A stretch of DNA of 64,000 nt. It comes from Jiella mangrovi (GTDB lineage: Bacteria; Pseudomonadota; Alphaproteobacteria; Rhizobiales; Rhizobiaceae). Each line of letters opens with the position of its first letter. Positions within the stretch are counted from its first letter, which is position 1. Below the pieces are notes generated by a model. That model had not been told where the DNA came from and did not search any database. It worked only from the letters and a program-made list of their open reading frames with translations. The translations under genes were made by a program, and so were the position numbers. The stretch is from the NCBI RefSeq assembly GCF_017815135.1, contig NZ_JAGJCF010000002.1, positions 248,001 through 312,000 of the forward strand, in the 5' to 3' direction. Positions 36,486-44,829 of this stretch are shown here, one piece after another.

Positions 36486-36662
36486 TCAGAAACAGCTCGC
36501 CCAGGCACTTGCGGCCAGCTTTACGAGAAGCGCTTCGCCCTGATCAAGCCAGAGCACGAAACCGAGCGCCGCAATCGCGACGATCGCGGCGACGCCGGCA
36601 AGCGCCAGCGGAAAGTCCGGTCGTTTCGAAGGGGGCGCAAGGGGCGCGTTCTGATCTGTCAT
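36486..36662 (-). CDS. Small single-span membrane protein next to SCO1
   Basis: A 58-residue protein: a polar Pro-rich N-terminus (MTDQNAPLAPPSKRPDFP), one strongly hydrophobic helix (about 19-40), then an amphipathic end finishing in WASCF. It starts at ATG 36662 with a modest ribosome site (AGGTGAT nearby). It precedes the SCO1 gene by 93 bases on the same strand, so a role in oxidase assembly is conceivable but not shown. I do not recognise a named family. Confidence 0.6.
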   Translation of the reverse strand: MTDQNAPLAPPSKRPDFPLALAGVAAIVAIAALGFVLWLDQGEALLVKLAASAWASCF

Positions 36663-36825
36663 CACCTGTCACCGATATCCGATTGCGTGAAAGTGAGCGA
36701 TAGGATTTGAGATTGCGGGTTGGCTGCTTCCGTCTGCGATCAAGATAATTCGACAAACTTCCGCTACGATTCTTAAGACACATCTGCCGCAGGGATAAGA
36801 TACGCCCTGCCTGGATCCGAAGCCG

Positions 36826-38016
36826 ATGTCGCTCGCCCGCGAAAACCGCATCGATCTCGTTCGCGGCCTTTCGCTGCTCGTGATCTTCGTCGACCATTCC
36901 AATCTGTCTTTTTCGGGAGCGCTGCAGCACAGCCGTGGCTTTTGCGACGCCGCGGAACTCTTCGTCATGATGGCCGGCATGTCGGCCGCGCTGGCTTATC
37001 ACCCGGCGAGCGGCGCCGCCGGTTTCAGGGCCACCGCGTCGCGGACGTTGCGCCGAAGCTTCAAGCTCTACTGGATCCATCTCCTGATGCTCGCCGCCGT
37101 GGTGGCGGCCGTCTTCCTGCTCCCGTTCATCCGCGACCCGGCTCTCGTGAGGGAGTGGTCGCTCGACAAGCTTGCCGCGCAACCGGTCAGATATGCGGTG
37201 GAGGCGATCTTTCTGCGCTATCTGCCGGCCGAGCTCGACATCCTGCCGCTCTACATGCTGCTCATTGCCGCAGTGCCGCTGTTCTTCGCCGCGATCGACG
37301 TCGCGCCGCGCCTTGCTCTGGCGGCCTCCGTTGCGCTCTGGCTGCTGGCCGGGATCTTTCACCTCAACCTCGTCGACTTCTCCCAGCCGAAGGGCCTCTG
37401 GTACTTCAATCCCTTTTCCTGGCAGCTGGTGTTCGTCTGCGGCCTGCTGGCCGGTCTGAGGGTTCGGCAGGGCCAGGCGCCGTTTGCGTTCTCAAAGCCG
37501 CTCTTCATCCTTGCTTTCGTCTTCTGCCTCGTCGCGATACCGGCCGATCTCGTCATCCATCTCGGCGAATACGGGGAGACGACACCGCTGCGCTTCCTGA
37601 TCTCGAAGACCAGCGAGGGGCCCCTCCGGCTGATCAATGCCCTTGCGATCGTCTATGTCGTCTTCAATCTCGACGCGTTGCAGCGTCTTTCGCCGACGGG
37701 TTGGCTGAGGCCCGTCTTCGCCGCCGGGCGCAACAGCCTGCCGATCTTCGTCCTCGGCGAGATCCTTTCGGACATCGTCACGGTGTCCGTCTTCGGCCGC
37801 GAGGGGATACCGCTGGCGCTCGAACTTCTCGCCGTTTTCGTCGGCGTTGCCATCCTGCTCGGTTTCGCCCTTCATCGCGATCGCGCAAAACGCAGGCGAT
37901 CGGGCAAGCCCGCGTCGTCGCTCCTGGTGGCATCGCAGCCGGAACCGGACTACGGTCCCGAAACGACGACGGAACCACCATCCATCCCCGATGCCAGACC
38001 CAACACCGCGACCTGA
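36826..38016 (+). CDS. opgC: OpgC-family membrane acyltransferase (periplasmic glucan modification)
   Basis: A 396-residue protein with about ten hydrophobic segments. It begins RENRIDLVRGLSLLVIFVDH, the OpgC/acyltransferase-3-like signature, and has AELFVMMAGMSAALAYHP and FKLYWIHLLML. OpgC adds succinyl groups to osmoregulated periplasmic (cyclic) glucans, changing their charge. The polar tail (about 355-396) is Pro/Thr-rich and could be cytoplasmic. The next gene starts 26 bases before the opgC stop, so the two are translationally coupled. The symbol is the best-known member of the family; the acyl donor is not proven here. Confidence 0.87.
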   Translation: MSLARENRIDLVRGLSLLVIFVDHSNLSFSGALQHSRGFCDAAELFVMMAGMSAALAYHPASGAAGFRATASRTLRRSFKLYWIHLLMLAAVVAAVFLLPFIRDPALVREWSLDKLAAQPVRYAVEAIFLRYLPAELDILPLYMLLIAAVPLFFAAIDVAPRLALAASVALWLLAGIFHLNLVDFSQPKGLWYFNPFSWQLVFVCGLLAGLRVRQGQAPFAFSKPLFILAFVFCLVAIPADLVIHLGEYGETTPLRFLISKTSEGPLRLINALAIVYVVFNLDALQRLSPTGWLRPVFAAGRNSLPIFVLGEILSDIVTVSVFGREGIPLALELLAVFVGVAILLGFALHRDRAKRRRSGKPASSLLVASQPEPDYGPETTTEPPSIPDARPNTAT

Positions 38017-38674
38017 AAATTTCGAGGAACTGCGCTTCCGGCCGAGCGAGCCGAAGATCGCCACGACCGCCGAACTGAAGCGCACGAGGCTCGGCCGCTA
38101 CGCCGAGATCGGGGCGCGCGTCATTCTGCGGGAGGTCGAGGTCGGTGATTTTTCCTATTTCGAACGCGGCGGCGAGGCGACCTACACGGTGATCGGCAAG
38201 TTCTGTTCGATCGCCGCCAATGTGCGGATCAATGCGCTCGCGCACCCGACAGATCGCCTCACCACCCACAAGATCAGCTATCGACCCAACGAATATTTCC
38301 GCTGGCTGAGCGTCGATCAGAGCGTCGGCGAAAAACGCAGGGCCCAGAGCGTGCGGATCGGAAACGACGTGTGGATCGGCCACGGCGCGGTCGTCATGCC
38401 CGGCGTCTCTGTCGGCGACGGCGCGGTGATCGGGGGTGGAGCCGTCGTGACCCGCGACGTGCCCCCTTTCACCATCGTCGCCGGCGTGCCGGCCAAGCCG
38501 ATCCGCGCGCGCTTTTCCTCGCCGATCGCAGACCGGATCGCCGCGCTATGCTGGTGGGACTGGCCGCTGGAAACGCTGTTCGACGCCGTTCCGGACATGC
38601 AGGCCCTGCCGATCGAAGCCTTTCTCGACAAGTGGGACGCTCAGTCTCCCTTCCCCTCGGCGAGCGCGAAATAG
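37991..38674 (+). CDS. Hexapeptide-repeat acetyltransferase (DapH/GlmU-like; phosphonate-associated family type)
   Basis: A 227-residue left-handed beta-helix acyltransferase. After a variable N-terminus it has LGRYAEIGARVILREVEVGDFSY, a hexapeptide repeat region with IGKFCSIAANVRINALAHP (His as in the catalytic base), and IGNDVWIGHGAVVMPGVSVGDGAVIGGGAVV. The end FTIVAGVPAKPIRARF is shared by many xenobiotic-type acetyltransferases. The overall sequence matches the group found in phosphonate operons, but no phn genes are present here. Instead it overlaps opgC by 26 bases, suggesting a role in modifying the same envelope glucan or another surface sugar. Its end overlaps the convergent MFS gene by 34 bases. 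Confidence 0.85.
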   Translation: MPDPTPRPENFEELRFRPSEPKIATTAELKRTRLGRYAEIGARVILREVEVGDFSYFERGGEATYTVIGKFCSIAANVRINALAHPTDRLTTHKISYRPNEYFRWLSVDQSVGEKRRAQSVRIGNDVWIGHGAVVMPGVSVGDGAVIGGGAVVTRDVPPFTIVAGVPAKPIRARFSSPIADRIAALCWWDWPLETLFDAVPDMQALPIEAFLDKWDAQSPFPSASAK

Positions 38675-39843
38675 ACGAGCGCCGCGCCCGGCATGGCCAT
38701 GCCGAGAATGCAGACGCCGAACCAGCCGAAGGCCTCGAGGACCGGGCTTGCAAGGGCCGAGCCGATCGCCCCGCCGATGAAGAAGGTGGTCATGTAGACG
38801 GCGTTGAGGCGGTTGCGGATGTTCGGCGCCAGGCGATAGATCTCGCGCTGGCCGAAGACGAGGTTGGCCTGGACGCCGAGATCGACGACCACCGCGGCGA
38901 CCACCAGCGCGGTGAGCGACGTCGCGCCGAAGATCGCGACGAAGAAGGCGGCGATTACCATCGACAGAGCGGAGATCGTGCCGATGCGCGCATAGCCGCG
39001 ATCGGCGAGCCGGCCCGACACGGGAGCGGCGAAGACGCCGAGGACGCCGGCCAGCGCGAACAGCGCGACGCCGCTCGGCGAAAAGTCGAACGGTTCGCGC
39101 AAAAGAATGATCGGCGCGGCCGTCCAGAATAGCGAGAAGGCGGCGAACATCGCGGCGTGATAGAGGCCGCGACGCCGCAGCACCGGCTCGGTGACGAAGA
39201 GACGGCCGAGCGAGCGGATCAGACTCCAATAGCCGCGCTCGCCGGCAGGTTCGCGCTGCGGCAACATGAACAGGGAGACCAGGGCCAAGACGGCGATCAG
39301 GGCGGCCGAGAGCCCGAAGACGCCCCGCCAGCCGAGATAGTCGGCAAGAAAACTCGAGACCGGCCGGGCGAGCAGGATGCCCCCCAAAAGGCCGCTCATG
39401 ACATTGCCGACGACAGCGCCTCGCTCCTCTTCCGGCGCCAGATTGGCCGCGAGCGGCACCAGCATCTGGGCGGCGCAGGAGGTCGCGCCGACGAAGAGCA
39501 TGCCGGCGAACAGCGAAGTCAGCCCCGGCGCCAGCGCCAGCCCGGCAAGGCCGACGACATTCGTCGCCATGGTGACGAGGATCAGCGCCCGGTTCTCCAG
39601 AAGATCGCCGAGCGGGACCAGAAAGACGAGGCCGATGGCGTAACCGATCTGGGCCACCGTCACGATCGCGCTCTCGGCGGCGATCGGCAGGCCGAGATCG
39701 GCGCCCATCAGCGAGACCAGCGGCTGGGCGTAATAAAGATTGGCCGCGAGCGCCCCGCAGGACAGGGCGAAAAGGAAGGTCAGCGCCCCGCCAAGGCCGG
39801 CGCTGTCGCCCGCCGAGGCAGCTTTTGTCGCGCTCTGGCTCAT
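38641..39843 (-). CDS. MFS transporter (drug/metabolite efflux type)
   Basis: A 400-residue major facilitator with twelve hydrophobic segments. Motif A-like VPLGDLLENRALIL lies between helices 2 and 3, and a central loop follows helix 6 (PQREPAGERGYW). LYYAQPLVSLMGADLGL near the start is typical of the YgaY/AraJ-like group of small-molecule exporters. The substrate cannot be predicted. The start ATG 39843 (MSQSATKAAS) follows GGAAAG. It is convergent with and overlaps the acetyltransferase gene by 34 bases, and lacks a terminator in the overlap. Confidence 0.88.
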   Translation of the reverse strand: MSQSATKAASAGDSAGLGGALTFLFALSCGALAANLYYAQPLVSLMGADLGLPIAAESAIVTVAQIGYAIGLVFLVPLGDLLENRALILVTMATNVVGLAGLALAPGLTSLFAGMLFVGATSCAAQMLVPLAANLAPEEERGAVVGNVMSGLLGGILLARPVSSFLADYLGWRGVFGLSAALIAVLALVSLFMLPQREPAGERGYWSLIRSLGRLFVTEPVLRRRGLYHAAMFAAFSLFWTAAPIILLREPFDFSPSGVALFALAGVLGVFAAPVSGRLADRGYARIGTISALSMVIAAFFVAIFGATSLTALVVAAVVVDLGVQANLVFGQREIYRLAPNIRNRLNAVYMTTFFIGGAIGSALASPVLEAFGWFGVCILGMAMPGAALVYFALAEGKGD

Positions 39844-40130
39844 GGATGGACTTTCCGGTTCAAAGGATGCAGGCCGAGGCCGCCGATCGCGCGGCGAAGC
39901 CGGGCTCGAGAGGAAGGAGGGCAGATCGACGCTGCCGATCAAGGCGAAATCTATTCGCAGCTGCGAAAGATTAAAGAGGGTGCTTTGCCGCTCCCCTTTG
40001 AACGGACAGTCTTCTTTCGCCGACCCCAGCGGCTTGCAACGCCGGGGGCTGCCCCTATGGTTGCGGCGGGCAAAGGGTCGGCATGGATGCGCGTTGACGC
40101 ATAAGCCGGCGAGACGGAACGGGACGGAAC

Positions 40131-40970
40131 ATGCGCTTCACCGGAACCAAGACATATGTCGCCGGCAAGGATCTGATGGTCGCGGTCAATGCCGCAATCA
40201 CGCTCGAGAGACCGTTGCTGGTGAAGGGCGAGCCGGGCACCGGCAAGACCGAACTCGCCTTTCAGATCGCCGAAGCGCTCGGCCTCAGGCTGATCCAGTG
40301 GACGGTGAAGTCGACGACGCGCGCACAGCAGGGCCTTTACGAATATGACGCCGTCTCGCGGCTGCGCGACAGCCAGCTCGGCGACGAACGGGTCTACGAC
40401 ATCAAAAACTACATCAAGCCCGGCAAGCTCTGGGACGCCTTCGCCTCCGACGAACGCGTCGTCCTTCTGATCGACGAGATCGACAAGGCCGATATCGAGT
40501 TTCCCAATGACCTCCTGCAGGAGCTCGACAAGATGAGCTTCGACGTCACCGAGACCGGCGAGACGATCGCGGCAAGGCACCGGCCGATCGTCATCATCAC
40601 CTCCAACAACGAGAAGGAGCTGCCGGACGCCTTCCTGCGCCGCTGCTTCTTCCATTACATCCAGTTTCCCGACCCCGAGACGCTGCAACGGATCGTCGAT
40701 GTCCACTATCCGGGCATCAAGCAGGATCTCGTGCGCGCCGCCCTCACCCAGTTCTACGAGATCCGCGAGCAGCCCGGCATCAAGAAGAAGCCTTCGACCT
40801 CCGAGGCGCTTGACTGGATCCGCCTCCTCGTCGCCGAGGACGTCGAGGCCAAGGATTTGCGCGAGAGCCCGACCAAGATGCTGCCGAAGCTGCATGGCGC
40901 GCTTCTGAAGAACGAGCAGGACGTGCATCTGTTCGAGCGGCTGGCGTTTCTGGCGCGGCGACAGGGCTGA
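40131..40970 (+). CDS. MoxR-family AAA+ ATPase
   Basis: A 279-residue MoxR ATPase. Walker A is GEPGTGKTEL, Walker B VVLLIDEIDKAD, sensor 1 IIITSNNEKELPDAF, and the Arg region RRCFFHY. MoxR proteins are chaperones that mature metal centres or complexes, usually with a von Willebrand A-domain partner (CoxE-like) encoded right after. No such partner follows here; the next genes are on the other strand and unrelated. The start ATG 40131 is the family N-terminus (MRFTGTKTYVAG). The gene appears to be monocistronic. Confidence 0.93.
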   Translation: MRFTGTKTYVAGKDLMVAVNAAITLERPLLVKGEPGTGKTELAFQIAEALGLRLIQWTVKSTTRAQQGLYEYDAVSRLRDSQLGDERVYDIKNYIKPGKLWDAFASDERVVLLIDEIDKADIEFPNDLLQELDKMSFDVTETGETIAARHRPIVIITSNNEKELPDAFLRRCFFHYIQFPDPETLQRIVDVHYPGIKQDLVRAALTQFYEIREQPGIKKKPSTSEALDWIRLLVAEDVEAKDLRESPTKMLPKLHGALLKNEQDVHLFERLAFLARRQG

Positions 40971-41046
40971 TCGTCCCGTCGCTCCCGCCTTTGCCGCCGT
41001 TTTGCATCGCTCGCGCGACTACGACCGACCACCCGGCTCACACACC

Positions 41047-41601
41047 TCATGTTGCGGGAAGGTGGTCTTCCTTTTCGAGTGTCGGTCGTTCGACACCCTC
41101 TATCACCTTCATGTTCATGCGCTTCAGCGAAGCGCCGATACCCCTGATGTAGAGATAATTCGCCCCGCCCCCGACCACGCCGCCGAGAACCGGGACCGCC
41201 ATGGCGAACCCGCCGGTCGCCACACGCGCGCCGATCTGCCCGGCGATGTTCAAAAGGAGGCTGCGCGTCATCGTGGCGCCGATCTGCACGCCGAGCAACA
41301 GGCCGACAATCTTCATGAAGTCCTCGAAGGACGGAACGACGCTCTGGCGCTTGTGGTGGATCACCGCCATGGTGACGCGAAACTGCTGGACGAGCGTATT
41401 GATCACGCTGACGGGAAGCCCGAACACCATGGTGACGGCACCGCCCGTGCCGGCGACGGCGCCGGTAGCGCCGGCCCACAGCGCCGCCTGATTGATGACG
41501 GCATCGATGCCCTTCTCGTCGACGTCCTTCTTGATGCTCTCGACGTTGAGCTGCTCGTAGACGTTCTTCATCTGCTCGAGAATCAGCTGTTCGATGGCCA
41601 T
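41047..41601 (-). CDS. Hydrophobic protein of unknown function, EcsC/DUF697-like in character
   Basis: A 184-residue protein. An acidic amphipathic N-terminus (about 1-40) is followed by Gly/Ala-rich hydrophobic segments at about 48-75 (GATGAVAGTGGAVTMVFG), 105-122 and 140-160 (MAVPVLGGVVGGGANY), then a charged tail (about 165-184). The 'hydrophobic Gly-zipper then V-x-x-x-R-V-T-M-A-x-I' layout recalls EcsC or DUF697 proteins, but I am not certain. It lies 141 bases from the host-attachment-family gene on the same strand; co-expression is possible. The start ATG 41601 (MAIEQLILEQ) is preferred over a longer reading. Confidence 0.6.
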   Translation of the reverse strand: MAIEQLILEQMKNVYEQLNVESIKKDVDEKGIDAVINQAALWAGATGAVAGTGGAVTMVFGLPVSVINTLVQQFRVTMAVIHHKRQSVVPSFEDFMKIVGLLLGVQIGATMTRSLLLNIAGQIGARVATGGFAMAVPVLGGVVGGGANYLYIRGIGASLKRMNMKVIEGVERPTLEKEDHLPAT

Positions 41602-41742
41602 CCCGTGTCCTTTGCTTCGCAAGATCGGCGGCAACCCGGGCCAACGATCATTCCTGACGGGCCGAAAACGGACGGCCTGACACCGGTAATGCACGACGGG
41701 GAGCGGCGCGCACCGCTCCCCCAGTGGTCCTGCGCGACACCG

Positions 41743-42189
41743 TCAGGCCGCGACCAGCTTCTCGATCTCGCCGAGGGGGTGGTTGGTCAGATCCTTGGCG
41801 ATCTCGCCGACGATCTTCGCTTCGACCTCCTTGTGGAACTGTTGGCGCATCTCGCCGAGGATCTTCGGCGGCGCGACGATGACGATCTTCTCGAAGCGGC
41901 CGCGATGGGCCATCTTGTAGAGCATCTCGGCGATGTCGGCGGCAAAGCGCTCCTTGCCGAGTTCGTGCCAGTCGGTGTCCTCCACCGCCGAACGGTGGGC
42001 GGTGCCGCCATCGCTCATCCGCCCCGGCATGTTGGCGCCCTGCTCGCGGCTCGGCGGGTTGTCCTGTTCCTCGACTCGGCGAATCTCGAAATTCGGCAAT
42101 TCGCCGTCGCCGATATTCTCCATGAACAGCGCCTTCTCGCCGTCCGCGACGAGGATCCAGGTTTTGTAGTCGATCGGCTTGTCCAACAT
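41743..42189 (-). CDS. Host attachment family protein (baeRF-like)
   Basis: A 148-residue soluble protein. It begins YKTWILVADGEKALFME (a strand plus turn), has an acidic middle with HRSAVEDTDWHELGKERFAADIAEML, then VIVAPPKILGEMRQQFHKEV and a final helix. These are the features of the 'host attachment protein' family first named in Agrobacterium and now regarded as related to release-factor-like (baeRF) folds. The molecular function is not known. The start is ATG 42189. It is upstream of the EcsC-like gene on the same strand. Confidence 0.85.
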   Translation of the reverse strand: MLDKPIDYKTWILVADGEKALFMENIGDGELPNFEIRRVEEQDNPPSREQGANMPGRMSDGGTAHRSAVEDTDWHELGKERFAADIAEMLYKMAHRGRFEKIVIVAPPKILGEMRQQFHKEVEAKIVGEIAKDLTNHPLGEIEKLVAA

Positions 42190-42435
42190 GGCTTTGCCCT
42201 TTCGTTGCTGTGCGGCCGGTCTGTCGCCGGTCTCACAGCCTCAACGATCGAGCGGCGGCACTGTTTCCAACGGCTTGTCCCGCGGCCGAGGAATTGCCTC
42301 GAATTTTCGTCAACTATTAACCAACTCCCGCAATTCTGCGGGGCTGATGGCAATTCGGCACCACCCGTTAAGCCCTCACGGACAATATCGTGAATTCGAA
42401 CCGCCCGAATCGATGTCGGCCATCCGAGTTTGCCA

Positions 42436-43224
42436 ATGTCATTTCCGAAATCGGCCAAAGCCATCCGCGCAGCCGCGCTGCTTCTCGTCGCCATCAGCCT
42501 GTCGGGCTGCGCCTCGTCGCTGTTCGGACGGCGGGTGATGACCGCGCATGAATGCATGACGCGCGTGATGTATTTCGAATCCAACCGCTCGAGCCCGGAG
42601 GGAATGCTTGCCGTCGGCACGGTGGTGATGAACCGCGTGAAAAGCGACAAATATCCCAACAGCGTCTGCGCCGTCGTCGGCCAGAAGAACCAGTTCGCCC
42701 CCGGCGTCCTGTCGCGCGAGATGGGCAAGGGCAGCCGGCTTGCGGCCTCGATGGCGACCAAGGTGCTGAATGGCGGCCGGCACCGCTATGTCGGCAATGC
42801 CAAATTCTTCCACACCGCCGGCATGACCTTCCCCTACACCAACATGCATTATCTGGTGGAGGCGGGAGGCAACGTCTTTTACGAAAAGCGCAAGGACGCC
42901 CGCCGCAAGAGCGACCCGGCCTTCGTCAACCCGCCAGGGCTCGAAGCGGCCAATCGGGCGGCTCGTGTCATGCTCTTGGCCTACAAGACCGCGCCGACGC
43001 AAAACATCGACAGCTCGGCGCCAGCGCAGGCGATCCACGCCCAGGTACCGAGCCTCAAAGCGCCGAGATCACAGCCAGACCCGCGTGCATTACCGGTTCC
43101 CACGGAGCCGCCCTATGCGGAGGCCGCGAGCACGGTGAGCGCCGAACGGCCAAAAAGCGCCGGCCATGCCATGCTGCAGCCGATCAGCATCGACGACGTC
43201 ATCGCGGCCAATGGCGGGTTCTGA
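42436..43224 (+). CDS. SleB-type cell wall hydrolase, lipoprotein
   Basis: A 262-residue predicted lipoprotein with a lipobox LSGC (Cys25). The Hydrolase_2/SleB domain (about 39-170) contains MYFESNRSSPEGMLAVGTVVMNRV (catalytic-type Glu) and FHTAGMTFPYTNMHY. It is followed by a long Pro/Ala-rich tail with no clear domain. SleB enzymes are lytic transglycosylases of peptidoglycan; the lipid anchor would place it at the envelope. The start is ATG 42436 (MSFPKSAKAI); a nearby TTG two codons upstream is less likely. It converges with the LysR gene and a GC hairpin lies between. Confidence 0.87.
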   Translation: MSFPKSAKAIRAAALLLVAISLSGCASSLFGRRVMTAHECMTRVMYFESNRSSPEGMLAVGTVVMNRVKSDKYPNSVCAVVGQKNQFAPGVLSREMGKGSRLAASMATKVLNGGRHRYVGNAKFFHTAGMTFPYTNMHYLVEAGGNVFYEKRKDARRKSDPAFVNPPGLEAANRAARVMLLAYKTAPTQNIDSSAPAQAIHAQVPSLKAPRSQPDPRALPVPTEPPYAEAASTVSAERPKSAGHAMLQPISIDDVIAANGGF

Positions 43225-43271
43225 CGACGGCTGAATACCCGGCGCATGCCGGCCGATCCATGATAAGTCGA

Positions 43272-43293
43272 GCCGGAGCCTGCGGGCTCCGGC
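43272..43293. terminator. GC-rich hairpin between convergent genes
   Basis: A 9-bp perfect stem GCCGGAGCC-TGCG-GGCTCCGGC lies between the stop codons of the cell wall hydrolase (plus) and the LysR gene (minus). There is no U-tract, so termination could need help or be partial. Confidence 0.55.
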
Positions 43294-43305
43294 AGAAGCC
43301 GTGCC

Positions 43306-44208
43306 TCAGGCAAACAGCCGCGCGCCGTGGCTGGCACATTCGCGGAAATTCTCCGCGACATGCTCGGCCAGCGCTTCGGCCACCGGCCCCGATCCCTCGC
43401 GCGTCATCAGGTCGACCCGGTACGTACCGATCGCCGGCAGACGGCCCGGCCCGTCGAGCCGCACGAGACGGGGTGACAAAACACTCGCCGGCAGCGCGGC
43501 GATGGCAAGATCGGCCTCCACAGCGGCGATCTGCGCCTGGCACTGCTCGCTGGAATAGGCGACGCGATATTCGAGGCCCGCACGATCCAGCGAATCCAGC
43601 GCCAGCGACCGCCAGGAGCAGCCATGCCCGGCCAATGCCAGCGGCAGTGGATCGCGCGTCGCCGCACAGCCGTTCTTCAGCCCGACCCAGACGAGCATTT
43701 CCGTATGCACCTCGCGCACGGGAAGGCCAAATCCTTCCTCGCAGGTGAACAGCGCGACATCGAGTTCCCCCGCGACACAGCGCCGTCTCAGCTCCGAGCT
43801 CGTATCCAGTCGCACTTCCACCTCGACATGGGGATGCGTCGAAGCGAACCGCTTCAGGATTTCAGGCACGGCAAAGACGCCCGAATCGTTCGGCGCTCCG
43901 AAGCGGACCCGCCCCTCGATGACCGGCCGCCGGAAATACGACATGGCATCGTCGTTGAGTTTCAGCATCTTGCGGGCGAAGCCGAGAAGGTGCTCGCCAT
44001 CCACCGTCAGGTCGACGGCACGCGTCTCACGGCGAAACAGCGGCCGGCCGACGATCTCTTCCAGCCTCTTGACCTGCAGACTGACCGCCGAGGGCGAACG
44101 GAACACCCGCTCCGCCGCCCGCGTGAAATTTCCGGTCTCGCAGATCGCCACGAACGTACGGGCGAGATCGATGTCGAGATTGCTGATGACGGGAGCCATC
44201 TGGTTCAT
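43306..44208 (-). CDS. LysR-family transcriptional regulator (LrhA-like)
   Basis: A 300-residue LysR regulator. The N-terminal winged helix has DLARTFVAICETGNFTRAAERVFRSPSAVSLQVKRLEE (about 12-50), and the effector-binding domain begins near 95 (GRVRFGAPNDSG) and includes LDVALFTCEEGF. The wording of the DNA-binding part is closest to LrhA/PecT-type regulators. It is divergent from a small DUF1127-like gene, with a TGAG/CTCA dyad between the two. LysR regulators commonly control the divergent gene and themselves, so the small gene is the likely target. Nothing in the sequence tells what the co-inducer is. Confidence 0.92.
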   Translation of the reverse strand: MNQMAPVISNLDIDLARTFVAICETGNFTRAAERVFRSPSAVSLQVKRLEEIVGRPLFRRETRAVDLTVDGEHLLGFARKMLKLNDDAMSYFRRPVIEGRVRFGAPNDSGVFAVPEILKRFASTHPHVEVEVRLDTSSELRRRCVAGELDVALFTCEEGFGLPVREVHTEMLVWVGLKNGCAATRDPLPLALAGHGCSWRSLALDSLDRAGLEYRVAYSSEQCQAQIAAVEADLAIAALPASVLSPRLVRLDGPGRLPAIGTYRVDLMTREGSGPVAEALAEHVAENFRECASHGARLFA

Positions 44209-44226
44209 GGCGCTGACTTTCTCTGA

Positions 44227-44252
44227 ATCTATGAGATAGGCTCATCGTAGAT
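44227..44252. promoter_or_regulatory. Dyad in the LysR / DUF1127-like divergent region, likely operator
   Basis: ATGAG-ATAGG-CTCAT (44231-44245) is a perfect 5+5 dyad, extended by outer ATCTA and TAGAT arms with a 3-base offset. A further CTCAT copy lies near 44272-44276. The size and T-N11-A spacing fit a LysR-type site between two divergent promoters. Confidence 0.5.
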
Positions 44253-44324
44253 GTTAAACCTATTCGTTGGACTCATCAATCCCCGCAGACCACTCTCCCC
44301 TCAGTCCCAAGCAAGGAGAGTGTC

Positions 44325-44624
44325 ATGCTTCAGTCGGTCTATTCACCGCGCATCGAGGAAACCGCCGCCGCAAACGTTCGCGCCGGATCGGGCGGCTGGC
44401 TCCGGTCGTGGAGCCGCGAACGGCGTCTTCAGAAATTGCGGCGCGATGCGCTTGCGACACTTCTCAGGGTCGACAGCGACATCCTGAGAGACATCACCGG
44501 GCTCGAACGGCACCAGGTCGTCGCGGCGGCCAAGCTGCCGCTTGAGGTCGATGCGCTGGATCGCCTGCGCCGCATGCGCGATATCGAAATGGCCGATGCG
44601 GTCACGTCGCCCCATTCCGACTAG
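44325..44624 (+). CDS. Small DUF1127-like protein divergent from LysR
   Basis: A 99-residue protein. Its first 35 residues are Arg/Ser-rich, then comes a helical part with LRRDALATLLRVDSDILRDITGLERHQV, similar in pattern (L-x-D-x-x-L-R-D-I-x-G-L-x-R) to the DUF1127 core, and a second helical part (KLPLEVDALDRLRRMRDIE). The start ATG 44325 is six bases after AAGGAG. In alphaproteobacteria small DUF1127 proteins are recurrent targets of LysR regulators (for example VtlR of Brucella), which fits this divergent pair. The family call is by pattern and less certain than for the 18508 gene. Confidence 0.68.
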   Translation: MLQSVYSPRIEETAAANVRAGSGGWLRSWSRERRLQKLRRDALATLLRVDSDILRDITGLERHQVVAAAKLPLEVDALDRLRRMRDIEMADAVTSPHSD

Positions 44625-44685
44625 CCAGGGGCCGAAAACCGTTTCCCGCAAGAAATGCGAATGCCCATCCGGCATGAGACAAGGA

Positions 44686-44716
44686 GCGCGGTGCCGACGT
44701 CATGTCGGCGCCGCGC
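44686..44716. terminator. GC-rich hairpin after the DUF1127-like gene
   Basis: A 13-bp stem GCGCGGTGCCGAC / GTCGGCGCCGCGC with a five-base loop and one wobble pair, 60 bases past the stop. No U-tract; a possible factor-assisted terminator or RNA stabiliser. Confidence 0.5.
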
Positions 44717-44829
44717 AGCGGTTTGTCACGAACTGGCCGAGGCTGCAGCCTGACAACTCCCGCCCTTATCGACGGCCTTGGCCGTAACAGCGCAATGCCG
44801 CCTGCGGCGCAACGTGGGTACGCCTGATC

